Shown here: one piece after another, positions 12,701-19,835 of the stretch
Layout: each line of letters begins with the position of its first letter
Numbering within the stretch: the stretch's first letter is position 1
Assembly: GCA_002410505.1 (NCBI GenBank)
Contig: DHSO01000046.1
Coordinates: 1-64,000, forward strand
Direction: 5' to 3'
DNA: 64,000 bases
From: Cloacimonetes bacterium UBA5284
GTDB taxonomy: Bacteria; Cloacimonadota; Cloacimonadia; Cloacimonadales; Cloacimonadaceae
Notes under the pieces: generated by a model
Databases searched by the model: none
Seen by the model: the letters and a program-made list of their open reading frames with translations, nothing else
Told to the model about the DNA's origin: nothing
Made by a program: the position numbers and the translations under genes

Positions 12701-15700
12701 TGTACACCTCTACAATGGCACCATCGTTCCGAACTTCGCCATAAACGGCGCTCTGAACAACCAGGTGGAACGTGGAGAAACCTATACTCTGGAGCTTAAC
12801 GAAACCACTCCCTTCACCGGTGATGTGGACGTGGCACAGGGTGTAACCTACATGTACCGTTACGTAGATGCGGATAACGGAAACAGCCCTGTATCTGAAT
12901 GGATGCACTTTGGCGATGCTCAAGGCACTTTCATCACCAATTGGATTCCTGCAGATTACAGCTTTGACTGGACTGTATATCCCTACTACCTCTATAACAA
13001 CAGCGTACAGATCATCGCCTTCGCTCGTGACCAGTGGGGTACTGAAACTCCGCTTGCCAACGTGATGGCAAACTCCGTATTTGTGGAAATCATCAATACC
13101 CTCGCTCCTGCCGTGAATACGGTGAACGTAGCCTGGGATGCCACCGTAAATGCCGGCGGCGTGGCTCATGAAGCTGTCGTCACCGCCATGATCAACACCA
13201 GTTCTGCTCCGCAGGATCTGGTAACGGTGGAATTCTTCCACAAACTCGATGGCGCAGCCGATTACACCCTCTTTGATACTCAAAGCGGATGGACTCCTGC
13301 CCAGATGAACAACGATCTGTTGCTCGTATCAGCTCCTATGACCTATGCCAATGAAGCTGTAGCAGTTACCGGGGACATCAAAGTGGTCACCACAGACATC
13401 TTTGGCAATACCAACGAAGATGTGATGGCTCTTGCCGATCTCCCTGCTGCTAACTTTGCAGTAACGCTTGATGGCGTAGAACTCACTACCGATCTGGAAC
13501 GCGAAAGCACCGTGGTGCTGGATGCCAATCCTGTGGCTGCTGCATTGCAGAGCGTTGAATACTTCTGGGCTGAAACCCCTGTAGCACCTGCTGCTCCTGC
13601 CTGGAATGCCATCGACCTCGTAGATGCTGATCCCTGGACCCTGGAGTGGGATGTTCCGCAGAACTGGACCTTCGGTGCCAGCTATATGCTGAAAACTGAA
13701 GTGACCGACCTTGCCGGAAACAGCTTCAGCCATGCCCGCAGCTTCGTGATCACAGATCATACCACCGATATCGTGATCAATACCGTGGCCGGTATTGTTC
13801 CCACCTCCATCGGCATCATCGAACCCCGCCTGCACGGTGACAACATCCCCGTAGCAGTGACTGTGAACGATCCTGCCATCCCGCGCGTCGAATACATGAT
13901 TCGTGGCGCACAAGATACAGCCTGGACCTCAGTGGCCTTCGAAAACGTGGTGAACAACCCTGTGACCCATGTCTTTGATGCTCTCACTGATCTTGCCAGC
14001 GGTGAGTACTACATCGGTGTCCGTGCCTCTCAGGCCCGCACCAGATTGTACCCCGTCATCGCAGATTCCGTGCTGATCACCGTGGACAACGATATCGCCG
14101 TAACAGTAAACTCCAGCATTCCTGAAACCAACGGCTTCTTCAATGGTGAAAACTTCGTGGTCAAATTCTCTGTTGACAGCGACGATGAAATCCTTGAGAA
14201 CAACGTGGCTCTGGAATACAATACCGCGAATGAACCTGTCTGGATGCCTGCTGACATTGCCACCTTCACCACTGAAAACGGCATCGATTATACAGTTACC
14301 TTCGCAAACGTAAACGTACCTGTGGATGGTTACTACAACTTCCGCATCATTGTTCAGGACAGCGCTGTTCCCACAGCTAACTTCATGGAACTTGATGTGG
14401 CTCAGAACATCATGGTTGACTCCGGTATTCCGATTGTTGCCATGGTATCCATCAATGGCGAAACCGATCTCACCCTGCCTGTTGATATCGAACTCGGTAC
14501 TCAGGCTTCCATCGTAGCTTCCGCTTATGACATTGCTGGTGGTCAGATCCATCTGATCGCTTCCGGTATCGAAAGAGTGGAATTCATCAGCGATGGCGCG
14601 GTGATCGGTGAGGTCGCCACTGGTGTCAGAAACCGTGAAGCCTATACCTTCGTATGGGATACCACTGGATTCGAGATCAATACCGTCCATCAGATCCAAG
14701 CTGTAGCTTATGACTTTGCCGGTAACAATGCTGGCACTGCCATCTACAACGTAAACATCATTGCTCCTGTGCAGCTTCAGGCTTATGCCGTGATCACTGC
14801 CATGGAGTTTGATAACGAAACTTCCAATAACGACGTGATCTACGCCGTAGTGAAAGACTGGCCCAATACCGGACATGCCGAAGTTACTTTCGAGTATTAC
14901 AACGGCACCGCCTGGAACTACTTCGCTACTGCCGTAAATCAAGGCGAATTCTATAGCGCAAACTTCAACGCCGAATTGATGAATGCTGCCACCGCGATCA
15001 GAGCTCTGGTAAATGGCAACAACAACGAAGATTCCATCATTCCTGTACTGCAGGTTACCTATAACAATGGCATCTTCGAAGCTGTGAACCAGAACGTCGC
15101 TGCCGAGATCTTCTATCTGGATAAACTCCACGTGGAAGAAACCTTCGCTGCCGATCCGATCGTGACAGCAATCCATCGCACCGTCCCCGCAATAGCAGAT
15201 CCTGTACACATGAACGACGTCTATATGTTGAATGGTCATCAGGGTACTGATATTGAGATCCCCGGTGCTGGCACCCACACCTTCTGGGCTGCTGTGCTGG
15301 ATGGTGAGACAATTCATCTGAACAACACTCAGATCGTTACTACAAACCAAGGTACAGCTTCCGAAAACGGAATCAGTTTCTTCGTTCCTGCCGGTGACTT
15401 CGGTTACTTCCAGGATGTGGAAGTTCCTGTAGCCGTACCTACAGACTTCGCTCCTCTTAGCCCTCAGCATGCCTTCTTCCTCAAGGATCAAACTGGTAAT
15501 CTGCAAGACGCTGATCTCACGATTGCCATTACTCCTGGAACCACTGGCACCATGATGGCTATGACTTACGATGCTCTGACCGGCTTGTGGAGCAATCCGA
15601 TGAACGTTATCGACAACGGTAACGGCACCGTAACCGTGGAAGGCGTTCCTTCGGGAACCATCGTCAGCGTGTTTGAATACACCGGCGATGACGTAATCCA

Positions 15701-18700
15701 CGCTCACCTCAGTTCCATCGAACCTGCCTACAATGTTGGCACAGTGCTTTGGACCGCTACCAATCCGTTGATCACCTTCGTGGCATACAATGGTATGAAC
15801 GAAGGCGGTTACCTGAGCCCCGGTGATAATCTCGATCACACCATGTACTTAGATGGCGAGATCGTGAATCATGACTATGATATGAACACCGGTCTCCTCA
15901 CTTACCAGGCCAACGGCTTGGCTGCTGGTGAACACACAATACTGCTGGTTGTTGAACGTGACGGCTTCTTTGCTAATGCAGAGCAGACCTTCAACGTGGA
16001 CATCACTGCTCCTGTGATCACCGCTATCGGAAGCCAGATCACTGCCACCAACAGAGCCATTACTGCCACCATCACCGATACCGAAACCGGCGTAATGGAC
16101 GTATTGCTCAACATCAATGGTGAAGCCGGGTTCAGAACCTCGCTTACCATCCCGATGAGCAGTATGATTGTGGCTGGTAACACCTACACCTACAATATCA
16201 CCGATGAAGATCTCTTCGCCATGGGTTACAACTTCAGCAATACCGCTGAACTGACTGCATCCTGGTCTGCCATGAACAACCTGGAAATGCAGTCCATTCC
16301 TATGAATGTGAACTACACCGTGAATATCGTAGGCCCCGGCATTGTATTCACCGGCTTCGAAGATGGCTGGTGGATCAATCCCACTCAAAACACTCCGCTC
16401 ACCTTCAACGTGATCGCTCCTGCCGGACGCGAGATTCAGGATAACCTGATGATTAGTCTGGAAGAATTGATCAATGATCCTGTGAACGGAAATTACGAAA
16501 ACCTCATTCAGGAAATGCAGCTCAGTCCCGTCAGTGTGAACGGTAATGTCTATAGCTACAGTGTAAACTTCGGTTACTCAGTGGCTCCTAACGCTCACGC
16601 AGTAAGAATGTCTGTGGTTGCTGAAGATAACTACAGTGTCACCACCATGTCTCAGCAGACATACGGTATCGACTACCTGGCTCCGATCGTCTGGGCAGTA
16701 TCCCCTGTGGGCGCTCCCATCAATCCGGAAGCCTTCCCCGTCACTTACGAATCCGCTGTCATTCCTTACGGAACCCCTGTGACCATCGCAGTTGGCTTCC
16801 AGGATATGCAAGGCTTCGCAACTCAGGAAACCGGCGAATGGTACTATGTACCTGCTGATGATACCTGGCACCACGAATACCTGGTGTACTACACCGGTGC
16901 CAGCGGATTGAACCTGGATGAAGTGGCGGTTACCCTCGATGGTACAGCTCTGAACGGAACCATAAGCGGTGGAGCCTTCACAGCTCCGCAAAGCGACCTG
17001 GCCCCCGGCCTCCACACTGTGGTGGCAACCGTTGCCGACAATGCCGGTAATGTGGGCACCATGTCCTATAGCTTCACGGTCACCGGTGGTGCTCCCAGCA
17101 TCACATTCACAGGCCTCAACGGCGATGCAAACAACTTCTGGATCAATTCCACGAACAACAATGTGCTTGGCTTCACTGTCCAAACACAAGGAAACGTGGC
17201 TGTGGATACCGTAGTTGCAAACATCTATGCTGAGCCCAGCAACACCATCATCCAGGGGCCCATCACTCCTGCCGCTACCGGAAATGCCTACAGCATCAAC
17301 TTGCTCGGTGGCATCGTTCCTGCCGGATCATTCGCAGTACGTCTCGAAGTAACTGTAAGCACAGTGCTGGGTACCAGTGCGGTATCTAACCAGACTTATG
17401 GTATCGACAACGACGCTCCGATGATCACGCTTACCAGCCCTGCTGAAGCTTCTGTCTTCGCACAGAACGCTCTGGTAAACATTCTGGCCACCATCAGTGA
17501 TCAGATTGCCACCAAGGGCGGCGTGCTGAGTCAGGCTCGTAACATCCGTAGCGACAGAGCTGGTTCCGGACTCAATGATGTCCAGCTCAAGGTCTTCACA
17601 CCTTCCGGCATCGATCTCATGGCCGAAGTGGATGTACCTGTAGCTCAGGTGATCGCTGAGAGCATCTCTGGCGAACAAACCTCCGAGCTTGGTACTTACA
17701 CCATCGTCCTGATCGCCACCGACGGTGCGAACAACCAGAGCATGGTAAACAGAACCTTTATGGTAGCTCCTGCCACAGGTCCTGCCGTAAGCTTCACCGA
17801 GTTCAACAATGGCTGGCTACACGCCAACCAGATGAACAACCTGCAGTTCAACGTTACTGGTCAGGGCATCAGCTCTGTCAGTGCCAGCGTATATGCCAAT
17901 CCTTCCGAGGCTCTCCTGATGGGTCCGCTCGCAGTGAATCCCTCCAATGGAGTATATACTGTTGGTGTAAACGGTAACATGATCCCTGCAGATCAAACAT
18001 CCATCCGACTGGAAGTAACTGTAAACGACCAGTATGGTAATGAAACCGTAGCAAACTACTATTATAACATCGATAAGATGGCTCCTGTAGTCACCATCCT
18101 CAATCCTGCCGAAGGTGCCGAGATCACTCGCGTGGACGAAACCACCAAGGTAGTCATTGAAGCTCAGTTCTCCGACATGATGCCCGGTAAGAAAGCTGCC
18201 TCCGGCTCTGGCATTGCCTCCAGCCGCCTGGTAGTGATTGGCCCCGATGGCACTCAGATCGGTGATGCTGTGGTAACAGGTGCCGGTATTACCGAAACTT
18301 CACATCAGCTCAACAATCTGGCCATCGGCGCTTACGTCGCTCGCGTCACCGTGATCGACAATGCCGGCAACCAGGCTGTGGCAAGTGTGAACTTTACTGT
18401 GGTCGATGTACCTGCTCCTCCTGCAGCGCTTGAGATTACGGATGCTCACGCATATCCTAACCCTGCCAGCGCCGAAACTGGAGCCAGATTCGTGGTCAGT
18501 GTTACAAACACCTCCACGGTTAGCGTAAGAATCTACGACTTCGCCGGTCGCGAAGTACGCAGCATGAACTACGCCGGTAAGACCAACGGCAAGTCCACTA
18601 TCGAAATCGTCTTCGACGGTCGTAACAACGATGGCGTCAAACTCGCGCGCGGTACCTACTTCGCTCGTGTGATGGCCAACGACGGCATGAAGACAGTTGA

Positions 18701-18731
18701 AAAGGTAGTAAAGATAGCTATCAGGAAATAA
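753..18731 (+). CDS. Giant secreted Ig-repeat protein (5,992 aa) with FlgD-like C-terminal sorting domain
   Basis: The start is taken at ATG 753 (GAGG at 744-747); an in-frame GTG at 747 is less likely. Residues 1-24 form a signal peptide ending LFA-Q. The rest is a chain of bacterial Ig-like modules of roughly 90-250 residues, many ending in a boundary motif of the type (I/V)D(N/K/R)xAP (for example FNIDNAAP, IDNQAP, YGIDNDAP). Two related modules open the protein (about 28-140 and 140-250). Three related modules that begin G-P-x-I-x-F-T-G-F and later carry YGID/YNID stand near 5194, 5445 and 5675. The last ~100 residues (from about 5893) form a FlgD-Ig-like/type IX-style C-terminal domain with YPNPAS, VRIYDFAGREV, W/F-DGRNNDG and LARGTYFARV. 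The protein is acidic and poor in cysteine. It is probably exported and held at the surface as an adhesin or filamentous coat. No enzymatic domain was recognised. It is followed by PorV- and PorE-like genes, which suggests dedicated export or anchoring. Reading-frame integrity over 18 kb argues that it is expressed. Confidence 0.88.
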   Translation: MNSKVRAALLFVVLFVIASTSLFAQSRAFTAAHITVSLLNPGPGGATHAVIGTTVQVSLEDPDLGGVAEIATAEANFAEFGAPAVLPMMWDAGDQRWKAEYTVAAGTLNGAAAKVRINSTNLNGDYQSTQDDVSYTVNNLAATLDDLVVNATITNPGITGAAIVGSTIVVSFTDAGISSASADFTPFGGGVVPMLQSGDTWGASYTVVAGTVSADLPVGIIAFEAWNPNPGTANSNVISIDNILPSASDFIAPVPYLSVTTLRLADAFLNLGESLQVHAKFNSNIVKASIDWSYTFASGTLMEYDVVNGDLIDAIFTPTDGDLVYSADLTVKIVMLQSAAGNTSDPGFEMLVSGNEDGNPIVADLMGPSFAAGDHDLYFDNDPLTGWLRFSPNSIPVAGYPDTPDHMELKLDLANWGAAGDLHGLQLRFEAERSTFVRDYEVGSTDLDYTAGTLTISWDGKNDLGDFVANGTYGVTLWKVWDESHNEVDLSSSYYIADEYPGHTLLLDGEGYPQVVLNRVHVVVDNSPMEFARPLTLDGPTEFVRTVHTDHFVGDVLFPDVTHDEWTTAQNATLSFQARRDFIVDTNPMRREWGYHWTILTEDNGDTWYWNPTTSAWVSFLAFDPASMAFDLTFASGTAQTASVVNFVWNALDYQPAYTTTAGDYERNFSIVTFMKDNAGNVSVSDPISLKTTLTVTEATYTANLALVTDVEITTEHNGGVNTLDLYDLDGDHNFYLKAEPYYPASLDSIMVTVTINDKSYLRPDVAFTMDLSALGLGVITKTADDFSDDHKVTITISKAQMNAFGADKAGAWIFGPDTAANYLPITVISGVTLQDLSVADYPSVSTVEDEFNLVVPPAPVYPTPGTVVAATDVISPGHASWTYNAQLNPANDGIVDETTLTINVPASTYPLVWNLSAVSPTGGVWSKTGTLAADTPLIDRIIPFQGLTNDLQALVDQNSMGVIDVELEVTATQFDDDGYEPVEDQITTATITIDNVNPYVVASDGYTYDHSTRTVSFDVVPVVSNLSNVFEVVLKTNEVLRVNNLNIMGDAGNVTPGWSAAITDANGDALVIGLNTITATVLAVSDLGDNTYGVKVQVNGIDNPTELLGNQCILRLPWDNAGNPGRYNDPIYPVAADLFGNDSSEINFAFDILGDRPWISKLEFTHFQSVGNIEFSESRIATQGYIGNVVETATVKAWISGLNNRAIVPNYALDLSALPGAVIDGVPVDGVDGTDKTITWTLDLSAMDAVNTLVPYVLTVNIESTEELTTTPVYYSTSRSITILGDAELPLANTFSFDGAGNNVVNAGGDNNFQFSASDLPSGMWWDAAGITVSFSDPDVVLNGALTFANPLVSGVMTVGTDVAHFIATFTVTDNVGNEYVIEKHINVLPSPVPSNVQIVGNPAAPAFFRPSNDDITVTWDVSDYQRATDIEVQLWDLTAVPSVMLATVTLANDAVTHTFELIDADHTHQVGAQVLAHYEAYADADAATTLPGANSATSAAYITADGTDPDGLPVVVADAAYPEVVVVGNSYTFKYNVTDAQSGVDWTTAELLFNGLLVNPGITVAAPVLGVDTVEWLVTFDAAIETSRLEAQISISDMVANATALTRYVNVEPLPVVSNILITDLSPDNADPTNWFVPGHDLQISFDLDGHLRTDYLVIDVDADGDPIAQYVFDPTTISAHHDYVFYGVAGDIDGKVITATISGHVMHYADPVTGGDLEEPIVFNPADQNTDTISVDTKPEITISFHVNGDLDNAINYLLPNLAQMNNLQVMARVKYPNDLSELNEPVIALDPMYGTITFDPVVAASVDDSGSDRYLVYVYNVTNLDLVYSATDLYSEAMFTANTHTIYGYHADEETHAMVVLGAPVFDQYGVTEQVARGFEDVGRAPNGWFAPEHELITEYRFVSISDPATVEIVANFDRITDNVPENLDAPTSLTIDTPDNQPIVITLTDGRTLTLYPYLAVWESTPDYASVWNAYDDGEAIQIDYRFNVAPLTPFYAFSMVQVDKEVPTYEDSYYEIGVAVGAAAPVYETIGTLPGSDQYNTINLALNPPAPGTWTADQHVYLKLQINDGNGVGAGWVTTPVADGWTVAEFAEVTVGNVLYKEWKLSPVAAIDNSSILNIQLQQVEDLTGHKNYAGAANAPVHSNLYVADAPVITIGFDAGSDNGMAESIIAYQKFAGDELNPETSPYVRPGQNLGFQIVLNTTRAAGVSSIAPVLVEINDPTETDDANENWHALAQINPTDAYGWYLLNDLQIDPNTAAATLGLKYKVTYLVTYDDATTENKTFTSTWINTDLSGAPLIVIDRSAPQFVLDGVVVRSESSVTDNYVVPGENINITVLFTDESDYTDTNIKPQVTINSLNSFIDAVGPSYTVADSDISYLEAEGMWKAYVTGLVALSNPGLTSQIIVVTLTDKVGNSDFADKFVEIANHGPIVPLIRDAKYLTQLADGTWKEAVVEAVAGQSVNSKIEVYIDAEYEQYIDEVWIDVPAGVNITIPATYTIRPAVAPEAGTWVAVFEPVVATDMVAGTVDLVANTKRIPYNAEIFEHSRAFSTPVDIMDFTADTPVVRGESIDGIWIADIISPNRDMMIEVTASDLGEDFAADLPLDMSTLFTLSTNPAGLITTIPAPVISGTHTALWQIAAADIADLGIETATVRIDYYNIYGQTAFVEKVFNIDNAAPALAGMELHLNGAMIADYAAADPFFYAAAWDKIRVNFNDLPAVNVGMQNVDVAFDAHPLTYQYDPSEYPQAAAALASMVYSPLVVNPDGSGYVDISFTAPYAGTTLPNGRYLISVTNLTDMFGATVDLADVNFDWQYAPAQMTFYINGVANNNTVNVSQNPISIVANTSSDLAGLEGVEFRLYYDVDNTGTLTEPDLAWDLTSHLDPATDMVFPYDTYWHMDADEYKFVGELPYSGTAYRGFILRASAITQTRDLYNYEQLIMVTDDVAPVAQPDLLPISQVFDYQNHANNTLNIPVDFVDRDVVRVVVNIYDESGALVDTMDEAVADPSVTANVAWDFDAFAPANYTTDVTAWDFTGNNVTVAGPAIEIINAISMAESEIKIWNRIGINTEDEITGMDFSANPIAEYLIVESLITNPATPTNPLNGIAAVSFVGEVVDRATGNVVATFDPVVNVDELQNHNFVGGQIASHLILIDGNVAKVRLAVNNDDIVPFMAAGTDRAFRYSVVFHPEGGFTGIDMPAEMRPFSWFTVDQLAPAVLVANTSAESPVSWADGHQASFQIEAENENYDTNTEITAIELQWSMDGTTWTQVRPLPVYDAVAGVYNVNNWRIQGGNQFRYLGDDYEGPVQIRAQVTDKVGNIGYAALAADVLVDNKGPETLFTHVSQDISYPATTAIAGNEISIINDQTDVSELRLYVDAAAVSADAVLPLTMRQLRPGFPTWEVAEYTGDLNADNMYEFVIPVNKLENGMHRFAVVMNDVRGNLEGDTNSLTQAYDAFLDDTELENATDLFVMVGPKIVFSQIGNAGVVSEIYSMIQDRNGFTGVTTAGLASTLNVNNVGFEYSATGLDPWTAIDVAAPVAGTNDVSVNFTMPALRAPILYLKATAFDAAGRVMSSGMVQLYEDAVATSANVVALVDEYEGKLVIDQTEDLEVQLTYNFNDLEDVARVRIQLIDSNGAVALNMNRNYDELSEAANTFFIPAADLAALADDVYRLEVIVRDFADNVWKLSEDTSYAGTYDMLYIDNQAPANLAIASTSHLDEVAPYDATIDFRVNYTDLIAFAANDAFTATFTYQNATDVVSTYTVDEANGWIDFSWTPEDDFRQYILDGELDIVVDVNVSATDLLGHNAQLAVADFFTLTYGVPNTTKIMVVTDYVYNVNENPLVQGDEYTDRIHYVDWNLATPQVTEVMGTNQSEADPNLRKSLDLYAYLAHQSDIPAYGVEFYWFDAVANTWNLIGTDMTGNQWPFVHEGFMDQNQREYSMTWDVYGLPTGDYQVKTVSRHMDTQDPAEGASESIITVHLYNGTIVPNFAINGALNNQVERGETYTLELNETTPFTGDVDVAQGVTYMYRYVDADNGNSPVSEWMHFGDAQGTFITNWIPADYSFDWTVYPYYLYNNSVQIIAFARDQWGTETPLANVMANSVFVEIINTLAPAVNTVNVAWDATVNAGGVAHEAVVTAMINTSSAPQDLVTVEFFHKLDGAADYTLFDTQSGWTPAQMNNDLLLVSAPMTYANEAVAVTGDIKVVTTDIFGNTNEDVMALADLPAANFAVTLDGVELTTDLERESTVVLDANPVAAALQSVEYFWAETPVAPAAPAWNAIDLVDADPWTLEWDVPQNWTFGASYMLKTEVTDLAGNSFSHARSFVITDHTTDIVINTVAGIVPTSIGIIEPRLHGDNIPVAVTVNDPAIPRVEYMIRGAQDTAWTSVAFENVVNNPVTHVFDALTDLASGEYYIGVRASQARTRLYPVIADSVLITVDNDIAVTVNSSIPETNGFFNGENFVVKFSVDSDDEILENNVALEYNTANEPVWMPADIATFTTENGIDYTVTFANVNVPVDGYYNFRIIVQDSAVPTANFMELDVAQNIMVDSGIPIVAMVSINGETDLTLPVDIELGTQASIVASAYDIAGGQIHLIASGIERVEFISDGAVIGEVATGVRNREAYTFVWDTTGFEINTVHQIQAVAYDFAGNNAGTAIYNVNIIAPVQLQAYAVITAMEFDNETSNNDVIYAVVKDWPNTGHAEVTFEYYNGTAWNYFATAVNQGEFYSANFNAELMNAATAIRALVNGNNNEDSIIPVLQVTYNNGIFEAVNQNVAAEIFYLDKLHVEETFAADPIVTAIHRTVPAIADPVHMNDVYMLNGHQGTDIEIPGAGTHTFWAAVLDGETIHLNNTQIVTTNQGTASENGISFFVPAGDFGYFQDVEVPVAVPTDFAPLSPQHAFFLKDQTGNLQDADLTIAITPGTTGTMMAMTYDALTGLWSNPMNVIDNGNGTVTVEGVPSGTIVSVFEYTGDDVIHAHLSSIEPAYNVGTVLWTATNPLITFVAYNGMNEGGYLSPGDNLDHTMYLDGEIVNHDYDMNTGLLTYQANGLAAGEHTILLVVERDGFFANAEQTFNVDITAPVITAIGSQITATNRAITATITDTETGVMDVLLNINGEAGFRTSLTIPMSSMIVAGNTYTYNITDEDLFAMGYNFSNTAELTASWSAMNNLEMQSIPMNVNYTVNIVGPGIVFTGFEDGWWINPTQNTPLTFNVIAPAGREIQDNLMISLEELINDPVNGNYENLIQEMQLSPVSVNGNVYSYSVNFGYSVAPNAHAVRMSVVAEDNYSVTTMSQQTYGIDYLAPIVWAVSPVGAPINPEAFPVTYESAVIPYGTPVTIAVGFQDMQGFATQETGEWYYVPADDTWHHEYLVYYTGASGLNLDEVAVTLDGTALNGTISGGAFTAPQSDLAPGLHTVVATVADNAGNVGTMSYSFTVTGGAPSITFTGLNGDANNFWINSTNNNVLGFTVQTQGNVAVDTVVANIYAEPSNTIIQGPITPAATGNAYSINLLGGIVPAGSFAVRLEVTVSTVLGTSAVSNQTYGIDNDAPMITLTSPAEASVFAQNALVNILATISDQIATKGGVLSQARNIRSDRAGSGLNDVQLKVFTPSGIDLMAEVDVPVAQVIAESISGEQTSELGTYTIVLIATDGANNQSMVNRTFMVAPATGPAVSFTEFNNGWLHANQMNNLQFNVTGQGISSVSASVYANPSEALLMGPLAVNPSNGVYTVGVNGNMIPADQTSIRLEVTVNDQYGNETVANYYYNIDKMAPVVTILNPAEGAEITRVDETTKVVIEAQFSDMMPGKKAASGSGIASSRLVVIGPDGTQIGDAVVTGAGITETSHQLNNLAIGAYVARVTVIDNAGNQAVASVNFTVVDVPAPPAALEITDAHAYPNPASAETGARFVVSVTNTSTVSVRIYDFAGREVRSMNYAGKTNGKSTIEIVFDGRNNDGVKLARGTYFARVMANDGMKTVEKVVKIAIRK

Positions 18732-18732
18732 A

Positions 18733-18767
18733 GGAAGTGAGGGGAGGGGCTCACCCCCCTCCCTTCC
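18733..18767 (+). other. Intercistronic GC-rich hairpin
   Basis: Directly after the giant gene stop, GGAAG-TGAGGGGAGGGG pairs with CCCCCCTCCC-TTCC around a CTCA loop. No U-tract follows and the next gene starts 20 bases later, so this looks like an RNA-stabilising or attenuating hairpin within an operon rather than a full terminator. Confidence 0.55.
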
Positions 18768-18788
18768 ATCCTTGAAAGGAAGGAAAAA

Positions 18789-19745
18789 ATGAATAATTTA
18801 AAAAGCATATTGATCGCCCTGATACTGATAGTCTCACTATCTTCTGTCTTTGCGGATGATAATTCGGCAGCGGTATATACCCGCCTTGGCATCGACGCCC
18901 GTTCGATCGGTATGGGTGGTACTGGTGGAGCCTTTCTGGATAACGTCTCCAGTGCTTACCTGAACCCGGCAGTCCTGGCAGATGTAAAGAGAATCGAATT
19001 GACCACTACCGCAAGACAGGGAATGGAATGGGATAAGGGCCACAATGCAGTGGCTCTGGGATTTATGATCCCCACAGGTTATGTGGCTGCTTACTGGCAA
19101 GGATCCAATGTGTCCGATATCGATGGTTACAACGATTCCGGACAGGCCACCAACAGCTTTGATACAGCCGATCATAACATTGGTGTCAGCTATGCCGCGA
19201 AAATCGGTAAACTGAATCTGGGCATCACTCCCAAAATGTATCTCTCAACTATGGATGATGAATCCATGACCGGATATGGTCTGGATATGGGACTCATGTA
19301 TCACCTCAACCGTTACTTCAATATGGGCTTCGCTGTGCGCGACGTCGTATCCGATTATGACGGTGAGGGAACAAAGGTTCCTCGCGAAATGATCCCTTCA
19401 ATCGCCGCTTTCCCGATTCCCGGCCTGATAATCGCCGCTGATCTCGCGGGCAATGATGACTTCAAGGATTCTGCCCTGCGTGTTGGTGCTGAATACTGGC
19501 TTGGCGTGAAAGACGACAATGAGATTGGTTCCTCGCTTTCCGGAATCCGGATAAGGGAAAATGCAACTTGGTCGGATATCTTGTCCAAAACTCAGGCAGG
19601 CATTCGTGCCGGCATGAATGACGGTGCCTTCTCTGCCGGTTTTGGCTTGCGCTTCAAGATGCTGGAAATGAACTACGCTTATCAGATGGCTAAAGAAAGT
19701 TATCAAAACGATAACCATCTCTATTCCTTGCTGCTGCGCTTCTAA
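18789..19745 (+). CDS. PorV/PorQ-family outer-membrane beta-barrel protein
   Basis: This 318-aa protein has a signal peptide (about 1-22, ending VFA-D) and the family's N-terminal hallmark (R-L-G-x-D-A-R-S-I-G-M-G-G-T-G, then SSAYLNPA). Alternating strands typical of a FadL-like barrel follow, and the protein ends in an aromatic (LLLRF), as outer-membrane barrels do. PorV and PorQ family members shuttle or anchor cargo of the type IX secretion system in Bacteroidota; homologues outside that phylum are uncharacterised. AAGGAAGG precedes the ATG. It lies between the giant Ig protein, whose C-terminus resembles a type IX signal, and the PorE-like gene, so a role in exporting or tethering the giant protein is a reasonable inference. 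No core type IX genes (porK/L/M/N, sprA) are in the window. Confidence 0.8.
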   Translation: MNNLKSILIALILIVSLSSVFADDNSAAVYTRLGIDARSIGMGGTGGAFLDNVSSAYLNPAVLADVKRIELTTTARQGMEWDKGHNAVALGFMIPTGYVAAYWQGSNVSDIDGYNDSGQATNSFDTADHNIGVSYAAKIGKLNLGITPKMYLSTMDDESMTGYGLDMGLMYHLNRYFNMGFAVRDVVSDYDGEGTKVPREMIPSIAAFPIPGLIIAADLAGNDDFKDSALRVGAEYWLGVKDDNEIGSSLSGIRIRENATWSDILSKTQAGIRAGMNDGAFSAGFGLRFKMLEMNYAYQMAKESYQNDNHLYSLLLRF

Positions 19746-19785
19746 GCCTGTGGCAACTGGTACGCGATAAACATTCTGTGCTGAT

Positions 19786-19814
19786 GCTCCTCCGGCCGCC
19801 AAAGCCGGGGGAGC
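19786..19814 (+). other. Intercistronic hairpin between PorV-like and PorE-like genes
   Basis: GCTCCTCCGGC pairs with GCCGGGGGAGC (one mismatch, 7-nt loop). Four A residues rather than a U-tract follow, and the next ribosome site (AGGAG) is just downstream. This is the second GC-rich hairpin placed in a gap of this gene cluster. Confidence 0.5.
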
Positions 19815-19835
19815 AAAAGCCAACTAGGAGAAACA

